Shown in pieces: positions 37,024 through 47,326 of a stretch of 64,000 nt of DNA (the stretch's first letter is position 1; each line of letters starts with the position of its first letter). Made by a program: the position numbers and the translations under genes. The notes below the pieces were generated by a model. That model had not been told where the DNA came from and ran no database searches. It was given only the letters and a program-made list of their open reading frames with translations. The DNA is from Denitromonas ohlonensis (GTDB lineage Bacteria > Pseudomonadota > Gammaproteobacteria > Burkholderiales > Rhodocyclaceae), in contig NZ_VMNI01000007.1 of assembly GCF_007625205.1 (NCBI RefSeq), forward strand, positions 434,001-498,000, in the 5' to 3' direction.

Positions 37024-38387
37024 TGTCGATTTTCGAGTACATCATTCCGTTCGTTGTCGGTTTGGGGCTGCTGATCCTCATCCATGAACTGGGGCATTAC
37101 TCCGTCGCGCGCTGGTGCGACGTCAAGGTGCTGCGCTTTTCCGTCGGCTTTGGCCGCCCATTGTTCAAATGGCGCGCCGGCAAGGATGGTACCGAGTGGG
37201 TGTTGGCGCTGTTTCCGCTCGGAGGCTACGTCAAGATGCTCGATGAGCGTGAAGGCGAGGTCGCCGCGGCTGAGCTTCCCCGCGCCTTTACCCAGCAGAG
37301 TGTGTGGCGGCGGTTCGCGATTGTCGCGGCCGGACCCTTGGCCAATCTGTTGCTGGCCGTACTGCTTTACTGGGTGGTGTTTGTCGGCGGCGTCGATGAA
37401 CTGCGCGCGCGGGTCGAAGTGACCTCCCCGGAAAGCGTTGCCGCGCAAGCCGGGTTCTCAAGCGGCGACGAGATCATTCAGGTCGGCGATGTGCCGATCC
37501 GTTCCTGGCAGGACTGGCGCTGGCGACTGCTCAAGGCGGTGCTGGACGAACCAACGATTGACGTGGTGGTTGTCAGTGCCGACGGCGTGCGTGTGACGCG
37601 CCGCCTCTCCCTGAACGGCATCACGATTGATGAAGCAAAGAACGACCCGGTGGCGCAACTCGGCTTTCGCCCCTACCGGCCGATGATTCCGCCGGTGGTT
37701 GGTGATATCGTCGCGGGCGGTGCGGCCGATCGCGCCGGATTGCGCGTGGGGGATCGTGTTGTTGCGATCGACCAAAAGCGCATTGAGGATTGGTCTGATC
37801 TGGTCGAGCGGGTGAGTGCCGCCCCGGGGCAGCCGATGCAGTTTGAATGGTTGCGTGACGGCGCTCGCAGCGAGGGCGTACTGACACCCGAGCCTGTCGA
37901 CCGCGACGGCAAACTCGTCGGGCGCGTGGGCATTATGGTGGCGCCCTTGGCCGAAGGGCGCGAAGCGATGTTCGTGACTGTCTCGCACGGGCCGATCGAG
38001 GGCTTGGTCAAAGCGGTCGCCCAGACCTGGGAAATGAGTACCTTCAGCCTGGCCATGATCGGCCGTATGGTGACGGGCGAGTTGTCCTGGAAAAACCTGA
38101 GCGGCCCCGTCACCATCGCGGACTATGCCGGCCAAAGTGCGAAGATGGGACTCGACCATTATCTGAAGTTTCTGGCGCTGATCAGTATCAGTCTCGGCGT
38201 CCTGAACCTGCTTCCCATCCCGGTGCTGGATGGTGGGCATTTGCTGTATTATGTGATCGAAATGCTGCGAGGCGGCCCCGTCCCGGAACGCGTGATGGAG
38301 ATCGGACAACAAGTCGGTTTTGCCTTACTCGTCATGCTCATGGCTTTCGCCTTTTACAACGACATCAACCGCCTGATTTCTGGCTGA
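37023..38387 (+). CDS. rseP: Site-2 zinc metalloprotease RseP
   Basis: Inner-membrane intramembrane protease that completes anti-sigma-E cleavage and clears signal peptides. The start at 37023 (454 residues) gives [10 protein letters not shown]; a nine-residue-longer frame is unlikely. HELGH at 21-25 supplies the zinc ligands, a third ligand is in PVLDGGHLL near the C terminus, and two PDZ domains lie between (about 110-195 and 200-290). It has four membrane segments. Placement before bamA links it to envelope quality control. Confidence 0.96.
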   Translation: MSIFEYIIPFVVGLGLLILIHELGHYSVARWCDVKVLRFSVGFGRPLFKWRAGKDGTEWVLALFPLGGYVKMLDEREGEVAAAELPRAFTQQSVWRRFAIVAAGPLANLLLAVLLYWVVFVGGVDELRARVEVTSPESVAAQAGFSSGDEIIQVGDVPIRSWQDWRWRLLKAVLDEPTIDVVVVSADGVRVTRRLSLNGITIDEAKNDPVAQLGFRPYRPMIPPVVGDIVAGGAADRAGLRVGDRVVAIDQKRIEDWSDLVERVSAAPGQPMQFEWLRDGARSEGVLTPEPVDRDGKLVGRVGIMVAPLAEGREAMFVTVSHGPIEGLVKAVAQTWEMSTFSLAMIGRMVTGELSWKNLSGPVTIADYAGQSAKMGLDHYLKFLALISISLGVLNLLPIPVLDGGHLLYYVIEMLRGGPVPERVMEIGQQVGFALLVMLMAFAFYNDINRLISG

Positions 38388-38394
38388 TTCCTCA

Positions 38395-40686
38395 ATGAAA
38401 CTGAAGCTTCTTTCCGGGCTGCTTGCCGCCCTGTACGTGGCCGCACCCGCGTTCGCGTTTGACACCTTTGTCGTCAAGGATATTCGCGTTGAAGGCATTC
38501 AGCGAACCGAAGCCGGCACGGTGTTTACCTATCTGCCGGTCAAAGTCGGCGACCGCTTTTCCGAAGGCCAGGCCAAGGAATCGATCCGTGCGCTGTTTGC
38601 GACCGGCTTCTTCGACGATGTCCGCATCGAAGTTGAAAACGATGTGCTCGTTGTCGTTGTCGACGAACGCCCCGCAGTGGCGCAAATCGATTTCTCCGGC
38701 GTCAAGGAGTTCGACAAGGAGGCTCTGAAAAAGGGTCTGAAAGACGTTGGCTTGGGCGAGTCGAGAATTTTCGATCGATCCGTGCTTGAGCGTGCCGAGC
38801 AAGAGCTCAAGCGGCAGTATCTGACGCGCGGCAAATACGCCGCGACGGTGCAAACCACGGTCACGCCACTGGAGCGCAATCGTGTGGCGGTCCGCTTCGA
38901 TGTGGAAGAAGGCGATGTCGCCAAAATCCGCCAGATCAAGATTGTTGGTGCAAGCTTGTTCGAGGAAGAGGACCTGGTTGATCTCTTCGAACAGACCACG
39001 CCTGGCTGGCTGACCTGGTACACCAAGTCCGACCAGTACTCGAAGCAGAAGCTGTCTGGCGACCTTGAAACACTTCGCTCGTTCTATCTGAACCAGGGTT
39101 ACCTGGATTTCAGCATCGATTCGACGCAGGTATCGATCACGCCCGACAAAAAGGACATTTACATCACCATCGCGATTACCGAAGGGGCGAAGTACTCCGT
39201 TTCCGCGGTGACCCTGACGGGCGATCTGATCCTGCCGGACGAGGTTTACAAAGACATCGTGACCGTCAAGGCGGGCGATGTGTTTTCGCGCGAAGCGCTG
39301 ACCAACACCAACAAGGCCATCACCGACCGCCTGGGTAACGAGGGCTACGCCTTTGCCAACGTGAACGCAGCCCCGGAAGTGGATCGCGAGAAGCACGAGG
39401 TCGCCTTCACGATTTTTGTTGATCCGGGCAAGCGGGTCTATGTTCGCCGCATCAACGTGGAAGGCAACGATCGCACGCGCGACGAAGTCGCTCGACGTGA
39501 AATGCGCCAGATGGAAGGCGCCTGGTACGACGGCGAAAAGATCAACAAATCCAAGGTTCGCCTGGATCGTCTCGGCTTCTTCGAAGAAGTTGCCGTGCAG
39601 ACGCCGGCGGTGCCGGGCACGACTGACCAGGTGGATGTGAACTTCAAGGTCAAGGAACGCCAGACCGGCAACCTGTCCTTGGGTGTCGGCTTTTCGAGTT
39701 CGGACAGCGTGGTGTTGTCAGCCGCGGTGGCGCAGCAGAACCTGTTTGGTTCGGGCAACGCGTTGAATCTGCAACTCAACACCAGTGCCAGCACGCGGAC
39801 CTACTCGCTGTCCTATACCAATCCGTATTACACAGTGGATGGCATCAGTCGTGGTTTCGATGTCTATCACCGCACCTATGATGCCGACACGCTGGATCTG
39901 GCGCGCTACAAGACCGCATCGACCGGTTTGGGTCTTCGGTATGGCTTCCCGATCGCCGAAGACGATCGCATCAACGTTGGCCTGACGGTTGACCGTACCG
40001 AGGTGACCACGTTTGATGACAGCCCGGTGCAATACAAGGAATTCGTGACCGCCTTCGGGAATGAGGCAACCAGTTTGCTGGGGTCTATCAGTTGGTCGCG
40101 CGATGGTCGTGACAGCCTGATTTACCCGCGTAAAGGTATGTATCAGCGTGCCTTCATGGAAGTCGCCATTCCGCCGGCTGAGCTGCGCTATGTCAAAGCG
40201 TCGTACCAGCATCAGTACTGGCTGCCGATTGGTCAGGATTCGGCCTTCATGCTGAACGGCGAAGTAGGTTGGGCGGTTGGCTACGGCGGCAAGCCCTTGC
40301 CCTTCTTCAAGAACTTCTACGCGGGCGGCATCGGATCGGTGCGTGGCTTCAAGCAAAGCTCGCTCGGTCCGAGAATCCTCAACACCGATGGCGACCTCGA
40401 TTCGGTCGGCGGCAATCGACGCCTGATCGCAAATGCGGAATACTATTTCCCCTTGCCGGGCACCGGTCGAGATCGTAGTTTCCGACTGTCGGCTTTCGTT
40501 GATGTCGGTAATGTCTGGGGTCAAGATGAGAAGCTCGAATTCACCGAGCTGCGCTATAGTGCCGGCCTTGGATTCTCCTGGAGTTCGCCGATCGGGCCGC
40601 TGAAGCTCAGCGTAGGCTTCCCGCTCAAGAAGGAAGAAGACGACAAGATCCAGCGGTTCCAGTTCCAGTTGGGTTCGGTGTTTTAA
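38395..40686 (+). CDS. bamA: Outer membrane protein assembly factor BamA
   Basis: Essential Omp85 insertase that folds beta-barrel proteins into the outer membrane. The 763-residue precursor has a signal peptide with likely cleavage after AFA (residue 21), five POTRA domains (about 22-420), and a 16-strand barrel. The barrel contains the loop-6 GSVRGF motif near 648 and ends in the C-terminal phenylalanine beta-signal (QLGSVF). It follows rseP by seven bases and precedes the periplasmic chaperone Skp, a conserved neighbourhood. Confidence 0.97.
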   Translation: MKLKLLSGLLAALYVAAPAFAFDTFVVKDIRVEGIQRTEAGTVFTYLPVKVGDRFSEGQAKESIRALFATGFFDDVRIEVENDVLVVVVDERPAVAQIDFSGVKEFDKEALKKGLKDVGLGESRIFDRSVLERAEQELKRQYLTRGKYAATVQTTVTPLERNRVAVRFDVEEGDVAKIRQIKIVGASLFEEEDLVDLFEQTTPGWLTWYTKSDQYSKQKLSGDLETLRSFYLNQGYLDFSIDSTQVSITPDKKDIYITIAITEGAKYSVSAVTLTGDLILPDEVYKDIVTVKAGDVFSREALTNTNKAITDRLGNEGYAFANVNAAPEVDREKHEVAFTIFVDPGKRVYVRRINVEGNDRTRDEVARREMRQMEGAWYDGEKINKSKVRLDRLGFFEEVAVQTPAVPGTTDQVDVNFKVKERQTGNLSLGVGFSSSDSVVLSAAVAQQNLFGSGNALNLQLNTSASTRTYSLSYTNPYYTVDGISRGFDVYHRTYDADTLDLARYKTASTGLGLRYGFPIAEDDRINVGLTVDRTEVTTFDDSPVQYKEFVTAFGNEATSLLGSISWSRDGRDSLIYPRKGMYQRAFMEVAIPPAELRYVKASYQHQYWLPIGQDSAFMLNGEVGWAVGYGGKPLPFFKNFYAGGIGSVRGFKQSSLGPRILNTDGDLDSVGGNRRLIANAEYYFPLPGTGRDRSFRLSAFVDVGNVWGQDEKLEFTELRYSAGLGFSWSSPIGPLKLSVGFPLKKEEDDKIQRFQFQLGSVF

Positions 40687-40718
40687 CCCGGACTCCCGGT
40701 CATGATTCGGAGGTTTGC

Positions 40719-41222
40719 GTGAAGGTTTCCCGTTTTTCAGTCTTTGTGTTTGCAGCCCTGATGCTGGGTGCCGGTTCTGCCATGGCGCAGGCGCGGATTG
40801 GGTTCGTCAATTCCGAGCGCGTCATGCGCGAGGCGGGGCCTGCCGTCCAGGCACAGCAGCGCCTTGAAAAGGAATTCGCCAAGCGTGATGGCGAATTGCA
40901 AAGTATCTCCAAGGAGCTGCAGGCGATGCAGAGCAACCTGGAGAAGAACAGTCTGACCATGCCTGAGGCTGAGCGCCGCAAAAAAGAGCGTGAGTTCGGC
41001 GAGCTCAGTCGTGATTTTCAGCGTCGTCAGCGCGAGTTTCGTGAAGACCTGAACCAGCGCCGCAACGAGGAGCTGGCAACCGTGCTCGATCGTGCCAACA
41101 AGGTGGTCAAGAAGATCGCCGAGGCCGAAAAGTACGACATCATTTTCCAGGAAGCGGTCTACGCCAGCCCAAGCATCGACATCACCGACAAAGTGATCAA
41201 GGCGCTTGCTGAGAATCAGTGA
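40719..41222 (+). CDS. skp: Periplasmic chaperone Skp/OmpH
   Basis: Holdase that carries unfolded outer membrane proteins to BamA. GTG start at 40719 behind GGAGG, giving 167 residues with a signal peptide cut after AMA (about 23). The mature protein begins QARIGFVNSERVM, then a long charged helical hairpin (about 45-130, rich in E/R/Q) that forms the tentacles, and ends with the VYASPSIDIT segment. It lies between bamA and lpxD. Confidence 0.93.
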   Translation: MKVSRFSVFVFAALMLGAGSAMAQARIGFVNSERVMREAGPAVQAQQRLEKEFAKRDGELQSISKELQAMQSNLEKNSLTMPEAERRKKEREFGELSRDFQRRQREFREDLNQRRNEELATVLDRANKVVKKIAEAEKYDIIFQEAVYASPSIDITDKVIKALAENQ

Positions 41223-41232
41223 GCGTGAGCTC

Positions 41233-42264
41233 ATGGCGTCAATGCGTATTGATGAGATTGTCGGCCGCCTTGGCGGAGAATTGCTGGGCGCGCCCGATAC
41301 ACTGATCCGGGCGCTGGCGCCGCTTGAATCCGCCGGGCCGGAAGACATCAGTTTTCTGGCCAATCCGAAGTACCGCAAACAACTCGATACGACCGCCGCT
41401 GCCGCCGTTATCGTGAGCGGCGGTTTGACGCCACCCTCTGGCAAGACGTATATCGTCTGCGAATCGCCGTATCTCTATTTTGCACGTGTGGCCCAGCTGT
41501 TACACCCCGAGTCGCTACCGGTGCCTGGCGTCGCGGCGTCTGCCAGTGTTCAGAGTGTTATCCCGGCTTCGACCTGTGTCGAGGCGGGCGCGCATATCGC
41601 AGAATCGGTGGTGCTGGGCGAGCATGTTTTTGTCGGCGCCGGGACGGTTGTCGGTCGCGGCGTGCGGATTGGCAAGGGCACGCGACTGCACGCCAATGTC
41701 ACCATCTATGCGGACTGCGAAATCGGCTCTGATTGCCGGATTCATTCCGGCGCCGTGATTGGTGCCGATGGTTTCGGTTATGCCCGTGAGAAAGACGGCC
41801 GCTGGGTCAAGATTCCGCAAAGCGGTCGTGTGGTCATTGGCAATGAGGTTGAAATCGGAGCCAACACCACGATTGACCGCGGCGCGATGGACGATACCGT
41901 GATCGCCGACGGCGTCAAGCTGGACAATCAGATCCAGATCGCCCACAACGTGAAGATCGGTGCCATGACAGCCATCGCGGGTTGCGTGGGCATTGCAGGC
42001 AGCACTCGCATTGGCGCGCGGTGCATGATTGGCGGTCAGGCGGGCATCATCGGCCATCTCGACATTACCGATGATGTGGTGGTGTCTGCCGGCACGCTCG
42101 TGACAAAATCAATTCGAAAACCCGGCGTTTATACCGCGAATCTGCCCCTGCAACCGCATGGTGACTGGGTGCGAGAGTTTTCGCATCTGCGCCATCTCGA
42201 CGCTATGGCAGCACGGATTCGCGAACTTGAAAAACGACTGGACAAGGGAGACACCTCGTCGTGA
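41233..42264 (+). CDS. lpxD: UDP-3-O-(3-hydroxyacyl)glucosamine N-acyltransferase
   Basis: Third step of lipid A synthesis: N-acylates UDP-3-O-acylglucosamine from hydroxyacyl-ACP. I use the ATG at 41233 (343 residues, [13 protein letters not shown]); an ATG at 41242 is also possible. The N-terminal uridine-binding domain (about 1-100, FLANPKY) is followed by a hexapeptide-repeat beta-helix and a C-terminal helix. The catalytic His lies in QIAHNVKIG. The TGA overlaps the fabZ GTG. Confidence 0.96.
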   Translation: MASMRIDEIVGRLGGELLGAPDTLIRALAPLESAGPEDISFLANPKYRKQLDTTAAAAVIVSGGLTPPSGKTYIVCESPYLYFARVAQLLHPESLPVPGVAASASVQSVIPASTCVEAGAHIAESVVLGEHVFVGAGTVVGRGVRIGKGTRLHANVTIYADCEIGSDCRIHSGAVIGADGFGYAREKDGRWVKIPQSGRVVIGNEVEIGANTTIDRGAMDDTVIADGVKLDNQIQIAHNVKIGAMTAIAGCVGIAGSTRIGARCMIGGQAGIIGHLDITDDVVVSAGTLVTKSIRKPGVYTANLPLQPHGDWVREFSHLRHLDAMAARIRELEKRLDKGDTSS

Positions 42265-42707
42265 CCACACTCGATATCAATGAAATTGTGAAGTATCTAC
42301 CACACCGCTATCCGTTCCTGCTGGTGGACCGGGTGATTGAACTGGAGGAGGGCAAGCGCGTGGTGGCGATCAAGAATGTCACCATAAACGAGCCGTTTTT
42401 CCCCGGTCACTTCCCGAACCACCCGGTCATGCCCGGCGTGTTGATCGTCGAAGCCATGGCGCAGGCGGCCGCCGTGTTGTCATTCAAGACCATGGGCGTC
42501 ATGCCCGATGAAAACTCGCTGGTGCTGTTTGCCGGCATCGACAATGTCCGCTTCAAGCGGCCGGTGACGCCGGGTGACCAGCTGGTGATGGAAGTCGAGA
42601 TCGTCAACAGCAAGCGCAACATCTACAAATACCATGGTGTCGCCCGGGTCGATGGCCTGGTCGCCGCCGAGGCCGACCTGATGTGCGCGCTCAAGACCAA
42701 GTCATGA
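42261..42707 (+). CDS. fabZ: 3-hydroxyacyl-ACP dehydratase FabZ
   Basis: Dehydrates 3-hydroxyacyl-ACP in fatty acid elongation and competes with LpxA/LpxD for the same acyl-ACP. The 148-residue hotdog-fold enzyme has His50 in FPGHFPNHP and Glu64 in LIVEAMAQ. The start is a GTG overlapping lpxD (GTGA), and its stop overlaps lpxA (ATGA), so all three are translationally coupled. Confidence 0.97.
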   Translation: MTTLDINEIVKYLPHRYPFLLVDRVIELEEGKRVVAIKNVTINEPFFPGHFPNHPVMPGVLIVEAMAQAAAVLSFKTMGVMPDENSLVLFAGIDNVRFKRPVTPGDQLVMEVEIVNSKRNIYKYHGVARVDGLVAAEADLMCALKTKS

Positions 42708-43474
42708 TCCATTCGACGGCAATCATTCATCCTGACGCGAAGCTGGCGGATGGGGTCAGTGTTGGCGCGTACAGCATCATCGGTCCCCATGTGGAGGTCG
42801 GTGCGGATACGCGAATCGGCCCGCATGTCGTCATCGAAGGTCACACTCGTATTGGACGAGAGAACGAGATCTTCCAGTTCTGTTCGATCGGTGGAAGCCC
42901 GCAGGACAAGAAGTACGACGACGAGCCCACACGGCTTGAAATCGGCGACCGGAACACCATCCGTGAGTACTGCTCTTTCAATGTCGGCACCTCGCAAGAC
43001 GTCGGCGTGACGCGCATTGGCAGCGACAACTGGATCATGGCCTACGTGCATGTTGCCCATGATTGTCAGGTCGGTGACCACACCATTTTTGCCAACAATG
43101 CGACGCTGGCCGGTCATGTTCATGTCGGTGATTGGGCGATTCTTGGCGGCTTTACCGGCGTGCATCAGTTTGTGCGCGTCGGCGCTCACTCGTTCTGTGG
43201 TGTCAGCACCGTGTTGCTGCAGGATCTGCCGCCGTATGTGACGGTGTCCGGCAATCCCTCGCGCCCGCATGGGATCAACAGCGAAGGCTTGAAACGACGC
43301 GGGTATTCGTCCGAGTCCATCATGGCGATCAAGCGCGCGTATCGTGCGCTCTATCGTTCTGGTCTGAGCCTGGAAGAGGCGCGTAAAGTCATTGCCGAGG
43401 CCGCGGTAGAACACGAGGCGGTCAAACCATTTTCGGACTTTATCGCGGTCTCCAGCCGCGGGATTGTGCGCTGA
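42704..43474 (+). CDS. lpxA: UDP-N-acetylglucosamine O-acyltransferase
   Basis: First committed-pathway acylation of lipid A: transfers a 3-hydroxyacyl chain to UDP-GlcNAc. The start at 42704 (256 residues) gives [12 protein letters not shown] and overlaps fabZ by four bases. It has about ten hexapeptide coils, the catalytic His119 in HVAHDCQVG, and GGFTGVHQF. The NPSRPHGIN motif precedes the C-terminal helical domain. lpxB starts three bases after the stop. Confidence 0.97.
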   Translation: MIHSTAIIHPDAKLADGVSVGAYSIIGPHVEVGADTRIGPHVVIEGHTRIGRENEIFQFCSIGGSPQDKKYDDEPTRLEIGDRNTIREYCSFNVGTSQDVGVTRIGSDNWIMAYVHVAHDCQVGDHTIFANNATLAGHVHVGDWAILGGFTGVHQFVRVGAHSFCGVSTVLLQDLPPYVTVSGNPSRPHGINSEGLKRRGYSSESIMAIKRAYRALYRSGLSLEEARKVIAEAAVEHEAVKPFSDFIAVSSRGIVR

Positions 43475-43477
43475 GTC

Positions 43478-44638
43478 ATGGGCCCTCGCATCGCCCTGGT
43501 CGCGGGCGAAGCCTCTGGTGACCTGCTTGCCAGTCATCTGATCGCCGCGCTGACGTCACGCCAGCCCGAGTTGCGCTGTGAAGGCATCGGCGGCCCAAAG
43601 ATGGAGGCTGTCGGTTTCGATGCCTGGTGGCCGTACGACCGCCTTGCCGTGCATGGCTATGTCGACGCGCTGAAGCGCTATCGCGAATTGTCCCGAATGC
43701 GCCGAGCCTTGCTCGCTCGACTGCTCAAGGATCCGCCAGATGTGTTCATCGGTGTGGATGCCCCGGACTTCAACCTCTGGCTTGAACAGCAGTTGCGTCG
43801 CCGCGGTGTTCACACCGTGCACTTTGTCAGCCCCTCGATCTGGGCCTGGCGTGGCGGACGCATCAAACGGATCCGGGCGGCGATTGATCACATGCTCTGT
43901 CTGTTTCCGTTCGAGCCCGCCATCTACGAAGCGGCCGATGTGCCGGCGACCTATGTCGGGCATCCACTCGCGGACACCTTCCCGCTCGTGCCGAACAAGC
44001 AGGAAGCCCGGGAGCGCCTTCATCTGCCCCATGCAGCACCCGTCTTCGCGCTCCTCCCTGGCAGCCGGGAGTCGGAGGTGGCCAATCTCGCCCCCTTGTT
44101 CATCGATACCGCCAAGTACTTGCTGTCGCGCTATCCTGACGCCCGTTTTCTCGTGCCTTTGGCGACACGCGAAACGCGGGTGATTTTCGAGCAGGCGCAA
44201 TACGCGGCCGACGCGCGTGACTTGCCGCTGAGCCTGTTGTTCGGTCACGCGGTCGATGCCATGACCGCGGCTGACGTCGTCCTCGTGGCCAGTGGCACCG
44301 CGTCACTGGAGGCCGCGTTACTCAAGCGCCCGATGGTGATTGCTTATCGCATGGGCGATTTCCAGTACCGCATGATGAAGCGCATGGCCTATCTGCCGTG
44401 GGTCGGTTTGCCCAACATTCTATGCAACGAAGGTGTCGTTCCAGAGATGCTGCAAGACAACGCGACACCCGAGGCGCTGGGCGAAGCGCTTGCGCGCTGG
44501 TACGACGACACCGACGCGCGGCATGCGCTCGCTGATCGATTTACCGCTTTGCACCACCGGCTGCGCCAGGACACCGCACAGCGTGCCGCCGACATCATTC
44601 TGCCGCTGCTCGGATCGCGCCATCATGACAACCCCTGA
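43478..44638 (+). CDS. lpxB: Lipid-A-disaccharide synthase
   Basis: GT19 glycosyltransferase joining UDP-diacylglucosamine and lipid X into the lipid A disaccharide at the inner membrane. The 386-residue protein has the N-terminal [27 protein letters not shown] and [10 protein letters not shown] motifs, and the C-terminal [10 protein letters not shown] and [11 protein letters not shown] nucleotide-binding segments. It overlaps rnhB by 14 bases. Confidence 0.96.
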   Translation: MGPRIALVAGEASGDLLASHLIAALTSRQPELRCEGIGGPKMEAVGFDAWWPYDRLAVHGYVDALKRYRELSRMRRALLARLLKDPPDVFIGVDAPDFNLWLEQQLRRRGVHTVHFVSPSIWAWRGGRIKRIRAAIDHMLCLFPFEPAIYEAADVPATYVGHPLADTFPLVPNKQEARERLHLPHAAPVFALLPGSRESEVANLAPLFIDTAKYLLSRYPDARFLVPLATRETRVIFEQAQYAADARDLPLSLLFGHAVDAMTAADVVLVASGTASLEAALLKRPMVIAYRMGDFQYRMMKRMAYLPWVGLPNILCNEGVVPEMLQDNATPEALGEALARWYDDTDARHALADRFTALHHRLRQDTAQRAADIILPLLGSRHHDNP

Positions 44639-45224
44639 CCCTCGCTTGATCTGCGGTGTTGATGAAGCGGGGCGTGGCCCCTTGTGTGGCTCGGTGGTCG
44701 CGGCCGCGGTCATTCTCGATCCGGCCCGACCGATCGACGGCTTGGCAGACTCAAAGAAATTGACCGAGAAGCGGCGCGAACAGCTTGCGCCGATCATCCG
44801 TGAACGTGCGCTGGCCTGGGCCGTGGCGGAGGCGAGTGTCGAAGAAATTGACCGCCTCAATATCCTTCATGCCACCATGTTGGCCATGAAGCGCGCGGTC
44901 GAAGCGCTTCAGATCGCGCCGGACGAGGTGCTGATCGACGGGAATCGCTGCCCGCAGATTGCCTATCCGGTGCAGGCGATTGTCAAGGGCGACTCGCTGG
45001 TGGCTGCGATCTCTGCGGCATCGATCCTCGCCAAGACCGGGCGCGATGCGCAAATGCTCGCGCTCGATGCGCTTCATCCGCAGTATGGGCTGGCCTCGCA
45101 CAAAGGTTATCCCACCGCAGCGCATCTGGCGGCGATCCGTCAACACGGGGTGAAAGACTTTTACCGTAAAAGCTTCGGGCCGGTCCGGGCGGTCTGGTTG
45201 AATCCTCCTTTGTTCGAGACCTGA
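44625..45224 (+). CDS. rnhB: Ribonuclease HII
   Basis: Cleaves the RNA strand of RNA-DNA hybrids and single ribonucleotides in DNA. The start at 44625 (199 residues) gives [11 protein letters not shown] with Asp13 and Glu14; further acidic residues are in LIDGNR and [12 protein letters not shown]. It sits at the end of the lpx run, overlapping lpxB, as in E. coli and most proteobacteria. Confidence 0.96.
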   Translation: MTTPDPRLICGVDEAGRGPLCGSVVAAAVILDPARPIDGLADSKKLTEKRREQLAPIIRERALAWAVAEASVEEIDRLNILHATMLAMKRAVEALQIAPDEVLIDGNRCPQIAYPVQAIVKGDSLVAAISAASILAKTGRDAQMLALDALHPQYGLASHKGYPTAAHLAAIRQHGVKDFYRKSFGPVRAVWLNPPLFET

Positions 45225-45228
45225 CACC

Positions 45229-45684
45229 ATGAATGTGCCGCACGTTTTCCTCTTCTTCCATTTGTTGGCCGTCATCATCTGGGTTGGCGGCATGGCCTTT
45301 GCCTACCTGTGTTTGCGCCCGGCGGCCGGTATCTTGTCCCCACCGGATCGGCTGCGTTTATGGCAGGGCGTGTTTTCTCGCTTTTTTCCGATGGTCTGGG
45401 TCGCGGTTGCAGCCATCCTCGTAACCGGCTTTGGCGGCCTGATCAATGTGGGTTTTGCAAACGCCCCGCGGGCCTGGCACATCATGATGAGTGTCGGCTT
45501 GGTGATGATCCTCATCTACGCCTACGTCTGGTTTGTGCCGTGGCAGGCGCTCAAGCGTGCCGTCGCCGCCGAGCGCTGGCCCGACGGCGCCGCGGCACTG
45601 GGACGAATTCGCCAGGCTGTGGCCGTCAATACCAGTCTGGGGCTGCTCAACGTGGCGGTCGCGACGCTCGGCTTGGCCGCATGA
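45229..45684 (+). CDS. Small four-helix membrane protein, CopD-like
   Basis: A 151-residue inner membrane protein with four predicted helices (about 7-29, 51-73, 83-103 and 130-150). The first helix has HLLAVIIWVGG, a pattern of CopD-family and related four-helix proteins that often bind haem or copper via helix histidines; His11 and His84 could serve. No experimental function is known to me, and copper import is not supported by any neighbouring copper gene. It starts four bases after rnhB and overlaps the next methyltransferase in ATGA, so it is co-translated with both. Confidence 0.7.
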   Translation: MNVPHVFLFFHLLAVIIWVGGMAFAYLCLRPAAGILSPPDRLRLWQGVFSRFFPMVWVAVAAILVTGFGGLINVGFANAPRAWHIMMSVGLVMILIYAYVWFVPWQALKRAVAAERWPDGAAALGRIRQAVAVNTSLGLLNVAVATLGLAA

Positions 45685-46466
45685 TCGCGATTCAGTCGCG
45701 CGACAATCCGCTGGTCAAGCGCATTCATGCGCTGTCGACCTCGGGTCGCGAGCGACGAAAAACCGGCTTGACCGTTCTCGACGGCGCGCATCTGATGGCG
45801 GCCGCGCTTGATGCGGGCATCGTGTTCACCCAGATCGTGGTGAGCGAAACCGGCCTGGCGAGAGAAGAGCATCAGGCGCTGATCGCGCGGGTGGGCGCGC
45901 AGTGCCCGGTCGCCTGTCTGCCCGATCCGCTTTTCGCACATGTCAGCGCGGTAGAATCTCCCTCCGGCCTGCTGGCCCTCATGGCTATGCCCGCGCTTGA
46001 TGTGTCGCCGGCCATGGTCAATGGTTCGCTGATCGTGCTCGACACGGTGCAGGACGCAGGCAATCTGGGGACCTTGCTGCGAACCGCGTCCGCCGCGGGC
46101 ATCCGCCTCGCGTTGTTGACCGAGGGCTGCGCGCAGGCGTGGTCGCCGCGTGTTTTGCGCGCCGGCATGGGCGCGCATTTTCAGATGCAGGTGCTCGAAC
46201 ACGTCGACGTTGAAACCGCACTGGCCGGCTACACCGGAAGGATTGCGGCGACGGTGCTGGGCGCCAACAGCCAGTCGCTTTTCGCTCTCGACCTTGGCGG
46301 CCCGACCGCCTGGCTGTTCGGCGCCGAGGGGCAGGGGCTGTCCGATGCACTGAAAAGTCTGGCCACCACCCATGTGCACATCCCGATGCCGGGACAGCTT
46401 GAATCGCTCAATGTCGCGGCGGCGGCAGCGATCTGCTTGTTCGAGCAGGTGCGCCAAAACGGCTGA
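45681..46466 (+). CDS. TrmH/SpoU-family RNA 2'-O-methyltransferase
   Basis: SAM-dependent 2'-O-methyltransferase for rRNA or tRNA. The 261-residue protein has an N-terminal substrate-binding domain (about 5-90, LVLDGAHL-like TVLDGAHLM) and a C-terminal SPOUT knot with DTVQDAGNLGTLLRTA, FGAEGQGLS and SLNVAAAAA. This is the RlmB/TsnR-like architecture, but the target nucleotide cannot be assigned from sequence alone. The start at 45681 overlaps the preceding gene by four bases. It is the last gene of the long plus-strand run. Confidence 0.88.
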   Translation: MIAIQSRDNPLVKRIHALSTSGRERRKTGLTVLDGAHLMAAALDAGIVFTQIVVSETGLAREEHQALIARVGAQCPVACLPDPLFAHVSAVESPSGLLALMAMPALDVSPAMVNGSLIVLDTVQDAGNLGTLLRTASAAGIRLALLTEGCAQAWSPRVLRAGMGAHFQMQVLEHVDVETALAGYTGRIAATVLGANSQSLFALDLGGPTAWLFGAEGQGLSDALKSLATTHVHIPMPGQLESLNVAAAAAICLFEQVRQNG

Positions 46467-46480
46467 TCTGCTGGTGGACG

Positions 46481-46496
46481 TGTGAGATGTGTCACA
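46481..46496 (+). promoter_or_regulatory. CRP/Vfr-type binding site
   Basis: TGTGA, six bases (GATGTG), TCACA: a perfect match to the core CRP-family palindrome. It lies 14 bases after the RNA methyltransferase stop and about 172 bases before the start of the next gene. A second, weaker GTCA-N7-TGAC repeat is at 46524-46538. Function is inferred from pattern only. Confidence 0.5.
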
Positions 46497-46667
46497 TCGC
46501 CGGGCGCGATTGCGGCGTGATGTGTCAGGTTTTGTGACGAACTGCCGTGAATGTCTGTGTAGAGTTGAAGATCCTTACGAAAGTACTAGTAGAAGCTTTT
46601 ACTGTGGCACGCCAATAGACGGAAGAATCCGCGCGGCGTGCAGCAGATCCACACCTGGAGACAAACG

Positions 46668-47171
46668 ATGATGCAAGCCTATGCCAAGACGGCAAAAGGC
46701 GTGGCGGAGGTCGAAACGCGCGCCGACCGCCTCAAGCCCGCGCTCCGACGACTATTGATTCTGGTCGACGGAAAAAAACCCCTGGATGCACTCAAATCGA
46801 TGATCGGCAACGATGCGATCGATGAACCACTGACACAGCTCGTGGAAGGTGGCTACATCGAGGCGATCGAGGCCGCCAATGACGCGGCGGCGGATCTGCC
46901 GGGGAGCAGCCCGCCGGCGTTTGATGTGGCCATGCTGCCGGCCGAGCGCGATGCCAAGGCGCTGGACAAGGCCCGGAATTACATGATCAACACGCTCAAG
47001 CATTTTCACGGCCCCTACACCAAACTGGACCTGATGCGCTTGGTTCAAGCCAGTGAAACCCATGCGCAGTTGCGCACGCACTACGCCGATTGGTTGCGCT
47101 GCATGCATGAATCGACCATGGCCGAGCGCCGGCTGAATGATCTGAACCGGGAGCTGTTCGAGGTTCTCTAG
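46668..47171 (+). CDS. Hypothetical protein, 167 residues
   Basis: Not recognised. The ATG at 46668 follows TGGAG; an ATG three bases later is equally possible. No signal peptide or membrane helix. Residues about 18-65 (RLKPALRRLLILVDGKKPLDAL ... LTQLVEGGYIEA) look like a small winged-helix-like module I associate with proteobacterial regulatory proteins. Then comes a Pro/Ala linker (70-95) and a helical C-terminal domain (about 100-167) with HFHGPYTKLDLMRLV. It stands alone between two flanking groups with a 201-base upstream region that contains a perfect CRP-type palindrome. I infer a soluble, probably regulated protein; no function is assigned. Confidence 0.75.
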   Translation: MMQAYAKTAKGVAEVETRADRLKPALRRLLILVDGKKPLDALKSMIGNDAIDEPLTQLVEGGYIEAIEAANDAAADLPGSSPPAFDVAMLPAERDAKALDKARNYMINTLKHFHGPYTKLDLMRLVQASETHAQLRTHYADWLRCMHESTMAERRLNDLNRELFEVL

Positions 47172-47326
47172 GTGAGTAGGCAGGCCTGTGGATCGGCCCG
47201 GCCGACGGTGGTGGCGTGAGGGGTGCCATCCGACGCTCGTGAGCGCGGCCAGCGTGCGCTGCCGATCACATCATGTCGAGGTCTGCGCCTGATGTCGCGC
47301 GGTTGCAGGTTGCGGCGAGCGGTGTG

